The notes: generated by a model from the letters alone, not told the origin. A stretch of 64,000 bases of DNA from Trileptium ribeirensis (GCA_030248225.1 JASANE010028048.1:1-64000), one strand, 5' to 3'. Positions 1-12,694 are shown, counted from the first letter of the stretch. Numbers and translations are program-made.

Positions 1-1610
1 TCGCCGTTATTGGAACCATCGCACCCTCAAAACAGAGGCCTTTTTAGTAGTTGAACCAATGGTGTAAAGAGCAAATGCGGTTGTACTGGTTTGGAACGTT
101 GCGAAGGACCATGACAAGAAAAAACAACAACAATCATAATATTCCACAAATTCAACAGTGTAAAAAAATCAGTTCAACACTTCATCCGGATATATACCAA
201 AGCAAAAGTAATTCAAACCCTTCACCGGCAACGCCGCAGCCCAAACTCTTCTCTCCCTCGAACCCCTTTCCATGTCTTCTAATCTATCATAAACGTTTGA
301 AAGTTCGTAGCTAGTTCAAACGAGTTAATTTACATAACCGTCGCATTGTTTGTGACAGTTTGAAACTCATCATCTTAATACTTGCAAAAATTCCCGAATT
401 CTATATGAGCAAAGTTGGAAAATTTCCTAAATTAATCGGGAGAAGGTATATCTTTCTTATATTTCTCCTAAATTTTGTGTTATATTTTTATAGTTAATAC
501 TAAATTTTACCAAACCTTCCACAGTTTCCCAATATTTTCCATATTTCCAAGTATTTCTAATAATTTTCACCGAAATTTCTCTATATACGCCGAGCATTAA
601 TCAAAATTTTACTAAAATATACCTATTTCCTTGGAATATATACTGACCTAACCTTGATCAAAGTTCACCTAAATCTATTGGAAAACACATGAAATTTGTG
701 AATACCGGGCTATGCATCCAAAGGGCAGGCTATGAACACCTTATTAATTTTTGGAAAATACCTAATTTCCAAAGCAATACTAAACTCTAAACTGCATGGA
801 TTTTACCTTCAAGCACAAGTAAGGAGTCCCGTAAAACCCAAATATAATTAAAAGATGTAACCGCCCAAGTTTTTATATAATTTTTAAAATATTTAACTAT
901 AGAGATCCAAATTGACTCTGGAGGACACCAGTTTACCAATGGAGCGGCATCCGATACATTATAACTTGCTTTGTGCCCAAAGAGTGCAATGATAATAAAA
1001 TAATTTGTTGATGTTATCGTGTTCTTGTCCACTCGTGCCCCAATGGGGCGCCGGCTCAAGGGTTTCTTATGATCTCCCAATAAGGTATCAAACTAGTGCG
1101 TGATATTGGGTATCTTGGCCTTGGGTGTGGTACCGATCTAGGTCAATCATGTGGGCATGTCTATACGTTATTGCGGGTTCTTGGGATTATTTGTGGTTGG
1201 ACATGCTCGTAGGTAAAATTAAAGCAAAGTTTTCTCACGTTTTGAACGCCGACTGGTTTCCCCCAGCCCGGGGGACGAAACCGTAAGTCGTTAGGCGGGT
1301 CGGCAGAGTTGTGCATAGGCTTTTTCGAAACAATGTAGGCCTAAACATCCCGGGAGTGTTTTTGGAAAACAGTAACCTTGTGCAGATTCTAGGGCAAACT
1401 ATGCGTATAAAGCGGTAAAATTTGTGGCTCGACGTAGTCTCGGATAAGGCCCTCTACTGCTCATCCTGTGACGTCCCGGCGTGCGCTCTCGGTTCGACCT
1501 GGCTTTCCTTCCTACGCGTTACGTTGGAAAAGCATGGACTGCCTCGGCCGGCAGCAAGCCCCGCACCAAACAAAGTAAAGAAGTAAAGTGCGCCGTACTA
1601 GCACTAAAAC
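1..1610. other. No gene recognised; AT-rich with GC-rich island
   Basis: I see no exon with convincing splice sites or a recognisable protein on either strand. About 1230-1560 is markedly more GC-rich than its surroundings and contains a GGTTCGACC string near 1491 that resembles a pol III B box, but no paired A box or tRNA fold was found. The rest is AT-rich intergenic-looking DNA. Confidence 0.5.
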
Positions 1611-1750
1611 TTTAAGGCGTGTTCACACGCTCAAACTTTTTGCTCAAATCTTGATCAAAATATCAGCTAAAAATTGCCCAAATATTGACCAAAATTTGAA
1701 AACATGGTTTTTGCATTTTTGGTAAGTTTGAACGTGTGAACACTGTTCAA
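1611..1750. mobile_element. Short MITE with terminal inverted repeats
   Basis: The left end reads GTGTTCACACGCTCAAACTT and the right end is the near-perfect reverse complement (AAGTTTGAACGTGTGAACAC), about 95 bp apart. The interior is AT-rich and non-coding. This is the form of a miniature inverted-repeat transposable element. A target-site duplication is not clear, so the superfamily is left open. Confidence 0.6.
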
Positions 1751-2186
1751 ACCTTGCAGTGACATGCCTTTACCCATTCATCGATGGGATACCTTGCTTG
1801 AAAAAGTTTGAACTCAAATTTTGAAACATCGCTATATTAAATGAAAATTCACATTCGGCCCTGCACAGGCACATACAAATGGGCTGAGGTACCGGTTTTT
1901 TGGGACACCATACTGTCAGGCAGATTTGGAAGAGTTACCTGTCAAAACCTGCGTGACGTCGGAGGGGAAAGTCAACACTAATACAGTATCGAAAGGATTC
2001 TAAAATCTTGCTGCTACGGAAACGCGCTAGGCTTAGGGTCAATCTTGTACAGTATCTGAACAAAGGGTACGTGCGAACGCTCACATCGGGCGGTGAGGCA
2101 CTGCACTCGTGTTGTCAATTTAAAAAAGTATAAATGTTATGCCATAGCATTCGTTATGTTATGCCATACCATAATTTTATGTTGTT

Positions 2187-3325
2187 CTAAAATGTGGTTA
2201 CGTGCCGTGGGTTCTTTTCCATTATCCCCCCAGCCCGCGTTTGCCCAAAAAGGTCAGATTCTGGAAATTTTGGTATTTTTGTGGTCCTCGAGACCTCCCC
2301 TGATCATTTCGACCAAAAAATTGAATTTTTAAAATTTTAGATTTTTGGGTCCCAAAGGAAACCCAAAAAATTTTTTTTTAAAAATTGAAATTTTACCCAC
2401 CATTCGCCGCATCTTGATGAGCTGAATCGAATGGTGTTATTTTTAACGGGTTCCGGAAACCAAATCCTAAGTTATGGCCAAAAATATAGGAGGCTGAGAG
2501 GCTCAACAATTGAACAGTTTTTGGCCATAACTTAGGATACTTTTATCAGATGCCGTTATAAATAAGACCATTATGCGGCGTTCACGTTATAATGTCCCCG
2601 CTGTTTGTAACTTTTGACCCCCTGTAGTCGCGACCCTACCGTATAGACAGTCAGGGTGACACCCATACTGTAAATCAAATGCCGAGGGTGTACGACACAC
2701 CCTTAGCTACTGAATTTTTTCCAGACAGTGTCGTACACACCCTTAGCTACCAATTTGACGCGAATTAACTATAACGGACACCGTCTGTAGCTAATGCGGT
2801 TTATTAGTCAACTGTCCTGTGGAGTTTTCCTAAATTCTCGATATTTGTATCTAGCCCATATGAACATTGCTCAAATAATTCCGAACACTGTCAATAAAAC
2901 TGCCAGAAGACACGGTGTGCCTGACACTGTCGGCAAATGGTAATACGCGTAACTAGCTACCGTTGAAAAAATTTATTAAAAACATGGGGGTGTCGCAGAC
3001 ACCCTGTTGTCAACAGTGTGTCTGACACTGTGAGGGGTACATAGGTTCCAAACGTTGGGGACATTATAACGTGAACGCCGCATTACACTCAGCTCGTCAA
3101 GCCGCGTCGAATGATGGGTAAAAATCTAATTTTTAAGAAAAAAATTTTTTGGGTTCCCTCGGGACCCAAAAATATCGAAAAAAATTTTAAAAATTCAATT
3201 TTTTGGTCGAAATGATCAGGGAGGTCTCGAGGGGAGATCACAAAAATACCAAAATTTTCAGAATCTGACAATTTTTGGGCAAATGGGGGAGCGGGGGATA
3301 ATGGAAAAGAACCACATACCGCATT
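2187..3325. mobile_element. Foldback element (about 240-bp inverted arms)
   Basis: The arm at about 2187-2430 reads as the reverse complement of about 3090-3325. Both contain GGTTCTTTTCCATTATCCCCC, the TGATCATTTCGACCAAAAAATTG stretch in shortened form, and a run near the CCC...AAATTTTT motif. Inside the left arm is a small hairpin around 2468-2537 built on CCTAAGTTATGGCCAAAAA. The element is non-coding. It is interrupted by a second, younger MITE at 2574-3082. The exact termini are uncertain by a few bases because the arms have diverged. Confidence 0.75.
2574..3082. mobile_element. PIF/Harbinger-like MITE, TTA duplication, nested
   Basis: The ends are perfect inverted repeats of at least 26 bp beginning TGCGGCGTTCACGTTATAAT. 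They are flanked by TTA at 2571-2573 and TTA at 3083-3085. A 3-bp TTA/TWA duplication is the known signature of PIF/Harbinger elements; the superfamily call rests on that alone. The interior holds several short palindromic motifs (ACACACCCTTAGCTAC repeated near 2695 and 2740, and GACACTGTC-type motifs near 2885-3035). It lies inside the foldback element and so inserted later. Confidence 0.7.
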
Positions 3326-3329
3326 TAGC

Positions 3330-4405
3330 GGACCTTAGTAAAATATCTGCCGTATGGCTTTTACTCCAAGCGATAAAAATAGGGTTGCATCGATATTTAT
3401 CACTAATTAGGCATCCACACTTTGGGGGCGGAGAAATTGAGGGAAAGGCGGACAGCCTTTCTAGTTGAGAGAAGGCTTAAAGGTTGACCCTCCTTCAGGG
3501 GACCATCCTACCACTATCACATGGACCAATTAATGGGCCGGCCGAATACCCTGTTTAACCTGCCCACTGAGATAACCGGTTCTGTAGATCAGCCTTACAA
3601 CTCGCCGAGGAAGTCTGGCTATTACCCGCGATAAAATCACCGTGTCGCTTGGTTTCTTTAGGGCGAGAACTGGTCCTAGTACATATACATATGACTGACC
3701 TGGGTCAATACAACCCACAAAGCCAAATAAGATGTCCTATTTTAATCATCTTAGTTTTGGTATCGTGATTGTGGAATCGTTAGGGTCACTTGACCCGGCG
3801 TACCACTGCAGCCCGAGTAAACAATCATGATATCAATAAGTATTTTATTAACAATACAATCCCACAATACAAAAATTCAGTGTTCCGGATTATACTATAT
3901 CGGCGTCTTCTAGCGTAAATGAGTTTGGCCCGATATACTTTGGGAAAATTTAAAAAGTTGGGCTGTTACATATATATAGTGCTGTTCTCGATAGCCTTAA
4001 AAGTTAAAATCTGTATACTTGTCTTTAATAAGGGGGTTGCCGCTCCTCGAACTGAGCTATTCACGCACACTGTCAGCACCTAAAGCTGACACAGGACATA
4101 ATGGTAACGACTCTCGCGCAGTCGTTACATTATCCGGGTACAATACGACTGATAAAAAAGCATTATTCATGACCAGTGTTTTAGCGTACGCATACACATC
4201 AATTCAAGCACGAGTGATATAATGCTTTAAAATATCGAGATTGCGTTATTTTATGAAGATTATTAAGAGACGACATTAATATGTTCCGACCACTCACAAG
4301 ATGCTATTAACGCAAAGTTTACTTTTACCGTATAATATAAATGATAACCTTACATATACAAAACATCTCCATGAATAGTAAAGACTTGCCCACACAAATC
4401 AACCA
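3330..4405. other. No feature recognised
   Basis: Both strands were read. Short open frames are present, but none has splice signals, domain resemblance or codon bias that would support a gene. No clear repeat to other parts of the window was seen. Confidence 0.4.
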
Positions 4406-4410
4406 GTATA

Positions 4411-4685
4411 TCGCAAAAGCGAGGGTGAAACGGAGCGAGCATGTTTTAATCATGCGGTCATTTTGTGTAAAAACCATTTAGCAGTCTTTGTGTTTGGTGT
4501 ATATAGTACTATAAACCTCTGTAACCTGAACCCATTGAAAACCCTAAAACCTTATTGCTCAAAAACTTTTCGAAAACAACTGAAAACGTGCAAGGTATTT
4601 TCTCGTCGCTCAGATAACCAAACTATCGTATCCACGGTAACCCAAAGCCTATACATAGACCATTAATGGATCACCGTGAGTCGTG
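4411..4685 (+). repeat. GAAACGGAGCGAGC family, copy 1 (5' fragment)
   Basis: It begins CGAGGGTGAAACGGAGCGAGC and then shares a long stretch with the copy at 20.05-21.1 kb, for example the CCCATTGAAAACCCTAAAACC core and 'tatacatagaccat'. It is truncated relative to that copy: only the first quarter or so is present. It is non-coding in every frame I checked. Confidence 0.7.
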
Positions 4686-5224
4686 GATCCACCCAGACCT
4701 GGAAATTTATACTTTGTTCTCCGTCTCGTTCACTTTATGTATTTGACGAAAATGCACTAAACGCAAAAATTCTGTGTGGCCTTACAATTTATTTCCATTT
4801 CACCTACATTCAATATATACTTTTAACATGTATTAAGTGAAGCAATGTAGTGATCTTAACGAGTTTTCCACTGATGAAATAATAGTTCTAAATTGTGGTT
4901 AATCTTTTAATAAAGTATTAATGAGATAACGAGAAATTTGTTTTCAATTTGGCTACATGAACCATAAGTATTACTACAAAAAGCACACGCTGTGCAGAAA
5001 ACAAATACATGTGTTTAAGGCTGAGATGTTAATGCGTTACCATATTACCGATGTTTTAAGACACATAGCAATGGAAGACTTTGTCGCGGATTCGAGGTTT
5101 GAAACCAATACCACATTTTGTATTAAAAATTCAACACAATCTTACAGTGTTCTGCTCCCAAAAGGCAATGTTTGTACATTTATTTTAAGACATTTAACCG
5201 CGTACCTTCCTCGCTACGTTTGAT

Positions 5225-5760
5225 ATACATGGAAAACAGCAATATATCCGCAATCAATCAAGCTGCATTGGTGTTATTTGTCTCGTTTTGTAAAACAATT
5301 CATGTTCTATAAGGTTACACCCATGATATAGCTATTGCCATTATTCGCACTGCATATTTGGTTCAAAACAATTTCAAACGGCCCCACGAGACCCAAGCTA
5401 AGCGAGAATCTGCAACCGCTCAAGCTATGTATATTGGTGTTATTGATCTCGTTTTGTAGATCAATTCATATGTAGCAGCAAATAGTAGTGTCGTTATTTA
5501 CGCTGTAGGGTTGTGTCAAGATGATTTTAAGAACGGACCCACGAGACCCAAAATACACGAAAACGACAATACCTTTACACCCGATTCTGCTGTGCACGGT
5601 TTGGTTAGAACTTCTTATTGAATGAGACAATATGACCTAAAATACACGTAAGCGGCGATGTCTGTGCAGCCGCTTGAGCTATACTATATTGATAATAACT
5701 TGCAGAAAAAATTCAGCTATGTCAATATGAATCCCTAAATACGCCATAAACGGGCATACC
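5225..5760 (+). repeat. Tandem ~180-bp repeat, related to 50.17-50.56 kb
   Basis: Units contain 'ggtgttattgatctcgtttt', 'cattattcgc/tta', and 'cccacgagacccaaaatacacg', recurring at about 180-bp intervals two to three times. A diverged relative of the same unit is at 50170-50560 ('gttattggtctcactttg', 'gtgagacacaaaatacacgg'). It has no coding capacity and looks like a satellite-like or element-derived tandem array. Confidence 0.6.
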
Positions 5761-7230
5761 TCAAAGCAACATGTCTAATATTCAGCCAATTTTGTACGTT
5801 CGATACACAATATTGCTCGGTCCGTCTCTCTAAATTACATATTCAATACTCAGAAATCATCACATTGTCGATGCGACAAGTTACTAGTTTACTATCATAG
5901 TGTGCCTGGCATAAACATGATGAACTCGTGGTTTGTAATATCGTCATGTATGCAGCAAACGTAATAACTAGTGCAGTCTAAACTAGAGACCGTATTGGGA
6001 TCTTAATTTTTCGCCTCGACCCAACTGCAGTCTAAACATTCATATTAACTATTAAAGTTATAGTTGTTAAGTTGCAGCATAAAATATATTAATTAAAGTA
6101 GTAAAACGTGTTTAATTATGTATTAGCGTTCCAATATATATTGCGCTGCACTTATGCCATTATTTATTACACCAGCACTCTCAATGAAATTACCTAAGAC
6201 CACCAAAGTTTACGATGTGATTGTAAAAAATTGTGTACAGCACGAAGATACTTAGAAAATGATATGCGACATTTTGGGTCCATCGCTGGAGACAATTTTC
6301 ATTTGATGAAAAGAGTGGGATCTCTGCGACACGATCCGACCTGCACCTGACCAAACTGCTTTCCCTATATACCCTAAACAAATTAGACTTATTGGACGAG
6401 TCATTAACTGTGCAGTCTATAAAGACAAAATTTGGTCCCGCACGCACGGTTCCAGAAGCTACATTTCCATAAACAAAGTATCTTTGTCAATTGCACTGTA
6501 AAATTTGAGCTACGCCAATCGGTTCAGGTACAACGGAGCTACAAACGATAACAATAAAATACGCTTTGGTCTTAGTCTAAAACATGGTGTTATCTGACCC
6601 CTTCACCCAACAAGCGGTGTTACCGATTTACCTGAATCATGAATATACAATCATGACAGATTAAATTGTTTGCAACCGATACATTGTTAATAATTATTGA
6701 CAATGACCACTAGTCAGTGCGTAAAAAAATCAGATATTTTGTTGCAAAAATAAAAATAATGTGCAGAGATTAATTTATGCAAGGTAGAATTCCAATGCGA
6801 GTAATATGCGGAAAGGTTTGCAGTACAAACTCTATAAATAAATATTAAATATACCAATGGCGACTGAAACATATAATCGAAACATACCTTTAGGTAAAAC
6901 AAGATTTAGCGGTTCACAACTACACGAAGAGAAATTGCCTCAAACTGACAACCTATTAAAGTTAAAGATAGAATAAAAATTCATGAACTTGGATTGATAA
7001 TAGCTATAATGTATCCGATATGAATAAGTGTCTACAGAATCCAACGTTACTAAAATATGTTGCAGCACTGGCGCGCGGCTACAACTGCAGCCCCAGTTAA
7101 CGCTAGTACATAATAGGCTCCGTCTACACATGTTCACTGTCCCAAACACTATTGCAACCAGTGTTACGGTCACGGAAAGAGCTGATGTCAATTGGGAAAT
7201 ATAATCATTATTATTATTGCTACACGAACT
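5761..7230. other. 3' flank of the PREP-like gene; no other gene seen
   Basis: This stretch lies downstream of the stop codon of the minus-strand homeobox gene and presumably includes its 3' untranslated region. I could not fix a polyadenylation site. Open frames such as 6190-6447 on the minus strand show no domain resemblance. Confidence 0.4.
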
Positions 7231-7232
7231 TG

Positions 7233-7304
7233 TCATGTTGCCGTTGTAGGTGACAGAGACGATGCTTGCGTATCGACCGTTGCTGAAGCCGTGCGACAAT
7301 CCAC
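7233..7304 (-). CDS. PREP: PREP/PKNOX-like TALE homeobox gene, last coding exon
   Basis: A candidate terminal exon of 72 nt. It follows a T-rich tract ending CTCAAG and is read in phase 0, which matches the phase-0 donor of the exon at 8091-8856. It encodes 23 Ser/Thr/Ala-rich residues (starting VDCRTASATVDT) and ends at TGA (7233-7235). Low-complexity Ser/Thr-rich tails are usual at the C-terminus of PREP proteins, but the sequence itself is not conserved, so the support is the splice signal, the matching phase and the clean stop. Confidence 0.6.
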   Translation of the reverse strand: MDCRTASATVDTQASSLSPTTAT

Positions 7305-8090
7305 CTTGAGAAAAAAATTATGAAGTTGTAAAAGCATCAAGTATTAACTTTATACAATCACATATCCCAGATTGATTATATTAAAAAGAGAAAAGAGTAC
7401 AACAGTAAAAATAGTTTTTTAATGGTTTATCGCACACAAATCAGACAATAAGCAGTACTGCAGCTTGTAAACTTAATAATCTACGACTAGTGCGAAAAAA
7501 ATTTGATGTACTACGATCTATTCCATGCAACCTAACGGCAAGACTAAAAATAGATGCTCACTGTTGCTTTACCATTCTGATTCGATCTGCATAATAGAGT
7601 TAAGAGATTGTTGACGACATTTAGACAAAATGTAAAACGAAACAATAATGCGCGAACTAAAATTGAAGGCTCAAATTATTATTACAAAAAATAATATGCA
7701 ACATTAAATAATTATAATTCCTATGAAAATTTAGCAAAATCATACAATCTTTCATAACCAGTAACTAGCGTAGCGAGGAGACAGTGTGGGAATGTGACTA
7801 TTTTGGGATTGAAATTGAACTTAATGTCCCCTTGCCAATTCCAGAAAGCTTATGACTTGAAAACTACATCTTTGGCAAAAGTGTTATACAGTAAAGTTAC
7901 CGAATTTTGCATAGATGTCCATTTCGATGCACCATACACTACTATTAAGCTGCATCATTGCTATTAAGCTAAAATGTACTTCGCAACAAAATATCAAAAC
8001 TATAAAATTAAAGAAGCGATAAAAATATTCTTATCAAAATAAAATAAGCTCAAATAAATAAACGACAAAAGAAGTCATGTAAAACCTTAC
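7305..8090 (-). other. Intron, AT-rich; no feature recognised
   Basis: The intron between the two 3'-most PREP-like exons starts with GTAAGG on the minus strand at 8090 and ends with AG at 7305-7306. It is non-coding and no transposon ends were seen. Confidence 0.55.
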
Positions 8091-8856
8091 AGTTAAATCC
8101 GTAGCTCCCGAGCAAACTTCGGTCGATCCGGGATTGGCACAGTTTTCGTCGTTGTTAGTATCATTGCAACTTTCATTAGCATCGGTCGCAGATATTCGTT
8201 GTTGCTCTTCGCTATCACATTTATTTTTTGCCAAACGAAGTAGAGTACTTGCATCAATTACACCGTTCGTTATTGATGTTTCGTCCGCAGCCGAAACGCT
8301 GCCATTGCTGAAACCGCCATAACTATTATTATTGGCTCCGCCAATATGTTGAGCTTGTACAAATTGTGACTGAAGATTAGCAATCAGCTGGCACTGGAAG
8401 AATGAATTCGCAGCTGCTGCGGCCATCGCAACTGAATCAAGGCTTGGAGTTCCGATCGCACAATTACTAGAAGGAGGTGACGGATTAGTCTGTTCTGGCG
8501 CTGACGCAGCGGAGGCTAGTTGATTAATTGTCTCAACTATCAATTGCTGCTGCAACTCCCGTTGTTTTTGCTGTTGGTCAGGCACTTCTTGTCGTTTCTT
8601 AGTAGTGCCATTAATCGACATCTTTACAGAACTTTTTTTCGGTGTGAAAGAGCGTGAGCCTCCAGCATGATGGCGTTGTTTTGGTCCTGATGTGCCAGTG
8701 GAAGTATTTCCACTAGCAACCGACGATATGCTAAATCGGCCTCCGTATGGCATAGTCCGATGGGATTGAGATTTGAGCGCAGAGCCAGAGTTTGCGTTAA
8801 CTGATGTGTCTGAAGAAGCACATGGTTGCAGAATGCGACGTCGCGCATTTATGAAC
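8091..8856 (-). CDS. PREP: PREP/PKNOX-like TALE homeobox gene, exon with helix 3
   Basis: The exon starts after TTTTAG and opens with FINARRRILQP, the C-terminal half of the TALE recognition helix. That includes the Asn that contacts DNA and the RRR basic run. The first G completes the Trp codon begun in the previous exon (intron phase 2). About 240 residues of disordered tail follow: a Gly/Ser/Thr stretch, a Lys-rich segment (KKSSVK), a Gln-rich run (QQQKQRELQQQ), an Ala run (MAAAAA) and an acidic Asn/Asp segment near the end. Such Q/A-rich tails fit a transcription factor. In relatives the residue after ILQP is usually Met; here it is Cys. The donor is GTAAGG at phase 0. Function by family: a nuclear homeodomain partner of PBC and Hox proteins. 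Confidence 0.93.
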
Positions 8857-8914
8857 CTAAAATACTGACAGTGATATTTAATATCTTTAGAATCGCGGAA
8901 TTTGTAATTGATTT

Positions 8915-9805
8915 AGAGTGGAATGAGCGAGCGAAGCGAGCTCATTCCACTCGCGAGCGAAGCTCACGAGTGGAACGAGAATTTTCAATTTTGGCTTTGG
9001 AGGAGGGTTGAGGTGGTCCTGTCTGTGTGTGTCTGTCGCACCTGAATCTCGATAACGGTTGGGCGGATTTTGATGCAAGATAGCTCATTCGAACCACAAT
9101 TGTCGATTTAGGTGTAGTTGAATTTTTTTGCCGTGGGAAAAGTTATAGGGCAAAATGACGTCATTTTGGCCCATTTTTCGGGCACCCCTCCAGTTTTGCG
9201 GCTTTTCTCAATAAGTACACGAGGTATCCGCAAACTAATAGGCCTATTCTATGTAGCTTTACCAGGGCTTTCCAATGATATATAACAAGTTTTTCAACTA
9301 TTTCCCAATCTGGAGTCTATAAGCTTATAGTTGACGCCAAATTTCATATTTGGTGAAAAGTCGTGGGAAATGCACCTAAATGTGTGCTTATTGTTGGTTT
9401 TAGTGTCGGATATGGTGTTTTCTGGGCCAACAAGCTGATTGCGAGTGTCAAAAATATTGTGTGGCAAATATTTTTCACACTTCTGATTCATATTTGGTAT
9501 GAAAAAAGATTTTTCTCAAGTGTCGGTTTGAATTCTTTAACGTTCTTTTCACAGTCAATTTGGGGTTTTATTGAATTATTAAATTGTTAGTTGATTGTTT
9601 TTGTACTCATTGTATGATGTTTTGTCTACCGCATACGTTGGCTATCAAAAGAGGCGGGCGTAACTATGACTCATCACTCACGGTTTATATAATGCTGCAA
9701 CTGCGTACTGTGTGTAGGCTTTGTTTGTGTGTGCTTTCTACAACAGACTTCGGGGGATTGTTCTCACCACTCGAATTCTGGCTCGCAAGCGAGTTTCACT
9801 AGTCA
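8915..9805 (+). repeat. Intronic repeat with palindromic GAGCGAAGC ends
   Basis: The left end (8920-8975) is a compact palindrome of GAGCGAGCGAAGCGAGCTC followed by CACTCGCGAGCGAAGCTCACGAGTG in split form. The right end near 9780-9800 has CTCGCAAGCGAGTTTCAC. Between them are microsatellite-like GTGTGTGTCTGTC and no intact gene; the frames 9363-9590 and 9584-9802 have no recognisable domain. It is probably a non-autonomous element in the intron that splits the homeodomain. Confidence 0.5.
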
Positions 9806-11770
9806 ATGAGGTTGCAGTAATAGTGGAGTTTTCTTTGTACAGCAAGATTTAATGTTACTTTCCAGCGCAATGCGAAATTGTATTAGGTTACATGCTAGGC
9901 GTGATAATTGTGGAAAATAAATGCACCCGTTATAAATTATACATTATGTTCAACAAATATATATGTATAAGAATAACTACAAGCATCCGTAACAATCTGG
10001 CGCAAATTTATTGTTCGAAATACAAAAAATAAATCAGAAATTGTACTACCGATCTTCTGAATATACAAACACACACAATCAAATGTACCGAATATAACAA
10101 AAACAGAAATCCAGATTAATGGTGGAAGATTAGATCAGACCCATTTCAGACATGATAGCAAATCATACGGTGTCGATAAAGAGGTTACACAGCTCATCAA
10201 AATTTGACCCAAAACTTATTTATTTTAATTTAGATTCTTAGCTTTTAGCGTAAAAGGTCCAGAGCTACATCACTCTACAGACATGATAGTGTATCGAACA
10301 AACAAATATTGAACGGAAATAAACAAGATTTGCCTACTGGCGAAGAGATCTAGAACAAACTTGGAACAGATATCAAAAAGAAGTGGTAAATATTTCGAAC
10401 ATATAAAGAGGGAAATTTATTGATTTCTGATAAGGACTGTACAATATTTTGACGTTCATTTAATCAGATTAGTTAATTTAAATTACTTCCGTACAAGAAA
10501 AACTGAAGACACTATCTTATTGCCATAACCATGGGGATAGATATACTCTATGTGAGAAGCAACTTCAGGGGCGTATAAGAAACATAAAACTTATACGCTG
10601 GAGTAATAAGCTTCTTGATTTTTTGCCATAAAATGACAGATGTATCCGCCCTTGCTAATTATATAAATTTTTAATAACCATGGAATATTCCATTTAGGTA
10701 CGATTGTATTTATGTAAAGCAAAGATAAAATACAAAATAAAACAAAAACCTAGAACTTACTGATTTGAAAACACACTATAGCTTAGGGCATTAACCTACA
10801 GTTAACAATTTTCATCCAACTTGACTAAGTGGTTAATAATAGCAGTTTCTTAAATAATATCAAATCTGACCGTGTTTATTTAAGTTACAACATTAAGAAT
10901 TTCTTATCAAACCTACACACTAGAGGTAACATTTGTTTCTGGCGAAATTCACAGCATTATAAAGCTTCCATAATAGCGTAAAGAATTATATCAAACAATG
11001 AAAACTATATTGCAGTAAGTCCCATAACAGTATGAAACTGAGTCACACTCATGCCTGATCTTATGCCTTGGCGTGGTAGCCACCCCCCAAGTATGACTGC
11101 GTGCACCATACCAAATTTCGTTGGTGTGCACCGCCTTGTCCTCCCAAAGTTTCTTGGAATTGTGTCAGGTACCCGCGCGCCAAGGAGACTAGAAATGGAA
11201 CAGCAATCATCAGCTGTTATGTTTAATGTTATTGGTTATGCTGGCGCCTCTCATATAGACCCAGGGAGGGGTAAGCGTTAGTCTGATCTAACACCAAAGA
11301 TTGATGAGAGCCAGGCCCAAAAATGGCCACACCGTCATATAAAATCAAACAGGTGAGTCTGACAGAGAGCAAAACCCTTTTAAAAATTTTTATGATCGCT
11401 TAATATAACCAGCTGAACTTTATGAACAAATCAGATTATCCCTTATCAGGAAATCCCCTGTGGAATTCGGGTTATCGACAAATGATTTAGATGCAATAAA
11501 ACTTACATTTATATTAGAACTTGCAGATACAAGAGCTTTGCAAGACTTGTTGGGGAAATGGAAACATTTTACGAATCAATGGCTGAAATGTCACCGTTCC
11601 TGCGCAATATATCTGCCGCCATTTCGAGACCAGATTAACATTATATAACCAAGAGTTGATGATTTTGTACTGAAAAATACGACGTTCTTCAGCGTTACCA
11701 TATCCAGTTTAAAGATATGGTCAGTACGTTGCCACCTGTCCCTTATATATTACAGGGAACAATTTATCTA
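9806..11770. other. Intron of PREP-like gene; unidentified open frames only
   Basis: AT-rich intron. Plus-strand open frames at 11051-11281 and 11460-11648 have fairly even codon use over part of their length and may be fossils of mobile-element proteins, but I do not recognise a domain in either. No splice structure supports them as exons. Confidence 0.4.
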
Positions 11771-11771
11771 C

Positions 11772-12418
11772 CACGGCCCCCGCGGGATCTCGACAATTTT
11801 TTCCCTGTTTTCCCTGCAAAATCTCCCCATTTTTTCCCTGTTTTCCCTGCAGCTCCTGTAAAAATTCAACTTTGAGGTTGTCCCCGAGAATGTCAGTTGG
11901 ATGTCGGATGTTTGGTTGACGCCATCATTTACTTATTTGTATATATATGCTTAGTTTTGCACACAAATATATTATACTGAAACTCAGAAATAGGCAGCAG
12001 AATGCATATGACTATTATAGGTGAAAAAAATATATATATATATATATATTGTACACATTGCTGTATGTGTATTATTCATAAAGGATATATCGCCTAAAAT
12101 CATAAGCTGAAAATTATAGCGTTTCAGACAATATATTAGTGTGAAAACTAAAACATTAAAATTATATTAAATTTAGTTATATATTGCAGAAGGTGCGACA
12201 TTGCTGCAGCATGAAATCGGAGAAATGAGGGTCCTTGGTCTGAAATAAAAGAATAAAAAATGACAAATCTCCAAAAATATTTCCAAAAGCAACCCATTTC
12301 CAAAAAATCCCAAAATTTTTCCCTGCAGACGTCAAAATTTTCCGTTTCCCCTGTTTTCTCTGCAAAAAATCGATAATTTCCCTGTTTTCCATATTTTCCC
12401 TGTCGATCGGGGACCCTG
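11772..12418. mobile_element. hAT-like non-autonomous element (tentative)
   Basis: The right end read on the minus strand begins CAGGGTCCCCGATCGACAGG. The left end is CACGGCCCCCGCGGGATCTC, giving similar but diverged termini. Subterminal motifs on both sides are repeats of TTTTCCCTG. Flanking octamers (TTATCTAC versus ACCTACCC) are not a clean duplication, so the hAT assignment is only suggested by the CAGGG end. It contains a (TA)n run at about 12029-12050. Confidence 0.45.
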
Positions 12419-12694
12419 ACCTACCCCATTCTGTTTCATGGGAGGCATTAATATCCCTGTACTTTTGGATTAGCACATTATCACCGCCATGAAATACATG
12501 GAGGAAATGTCTTTCTCCTAAAAACACGGGGATGGATAAAATGTTCCGTATGGAATACAGAGGATTTCTCGCACACAATTCAAAAGGGACAGTACGACAC
12601 AAACAAACACTGCAAACACGGGTGACACACTTAAGCAAAATATGCGCTTTTGCTATAACGAATTGATCAAAAGTAATAAAATGTCACTGCTTAC

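Noticed and set aside
1485..1505. GGTTCGACC, a possible pol III B box of a SINE or tRNA
   Set aside because: No A box at the right distance and no second copy of the surrounding sequence in the window.
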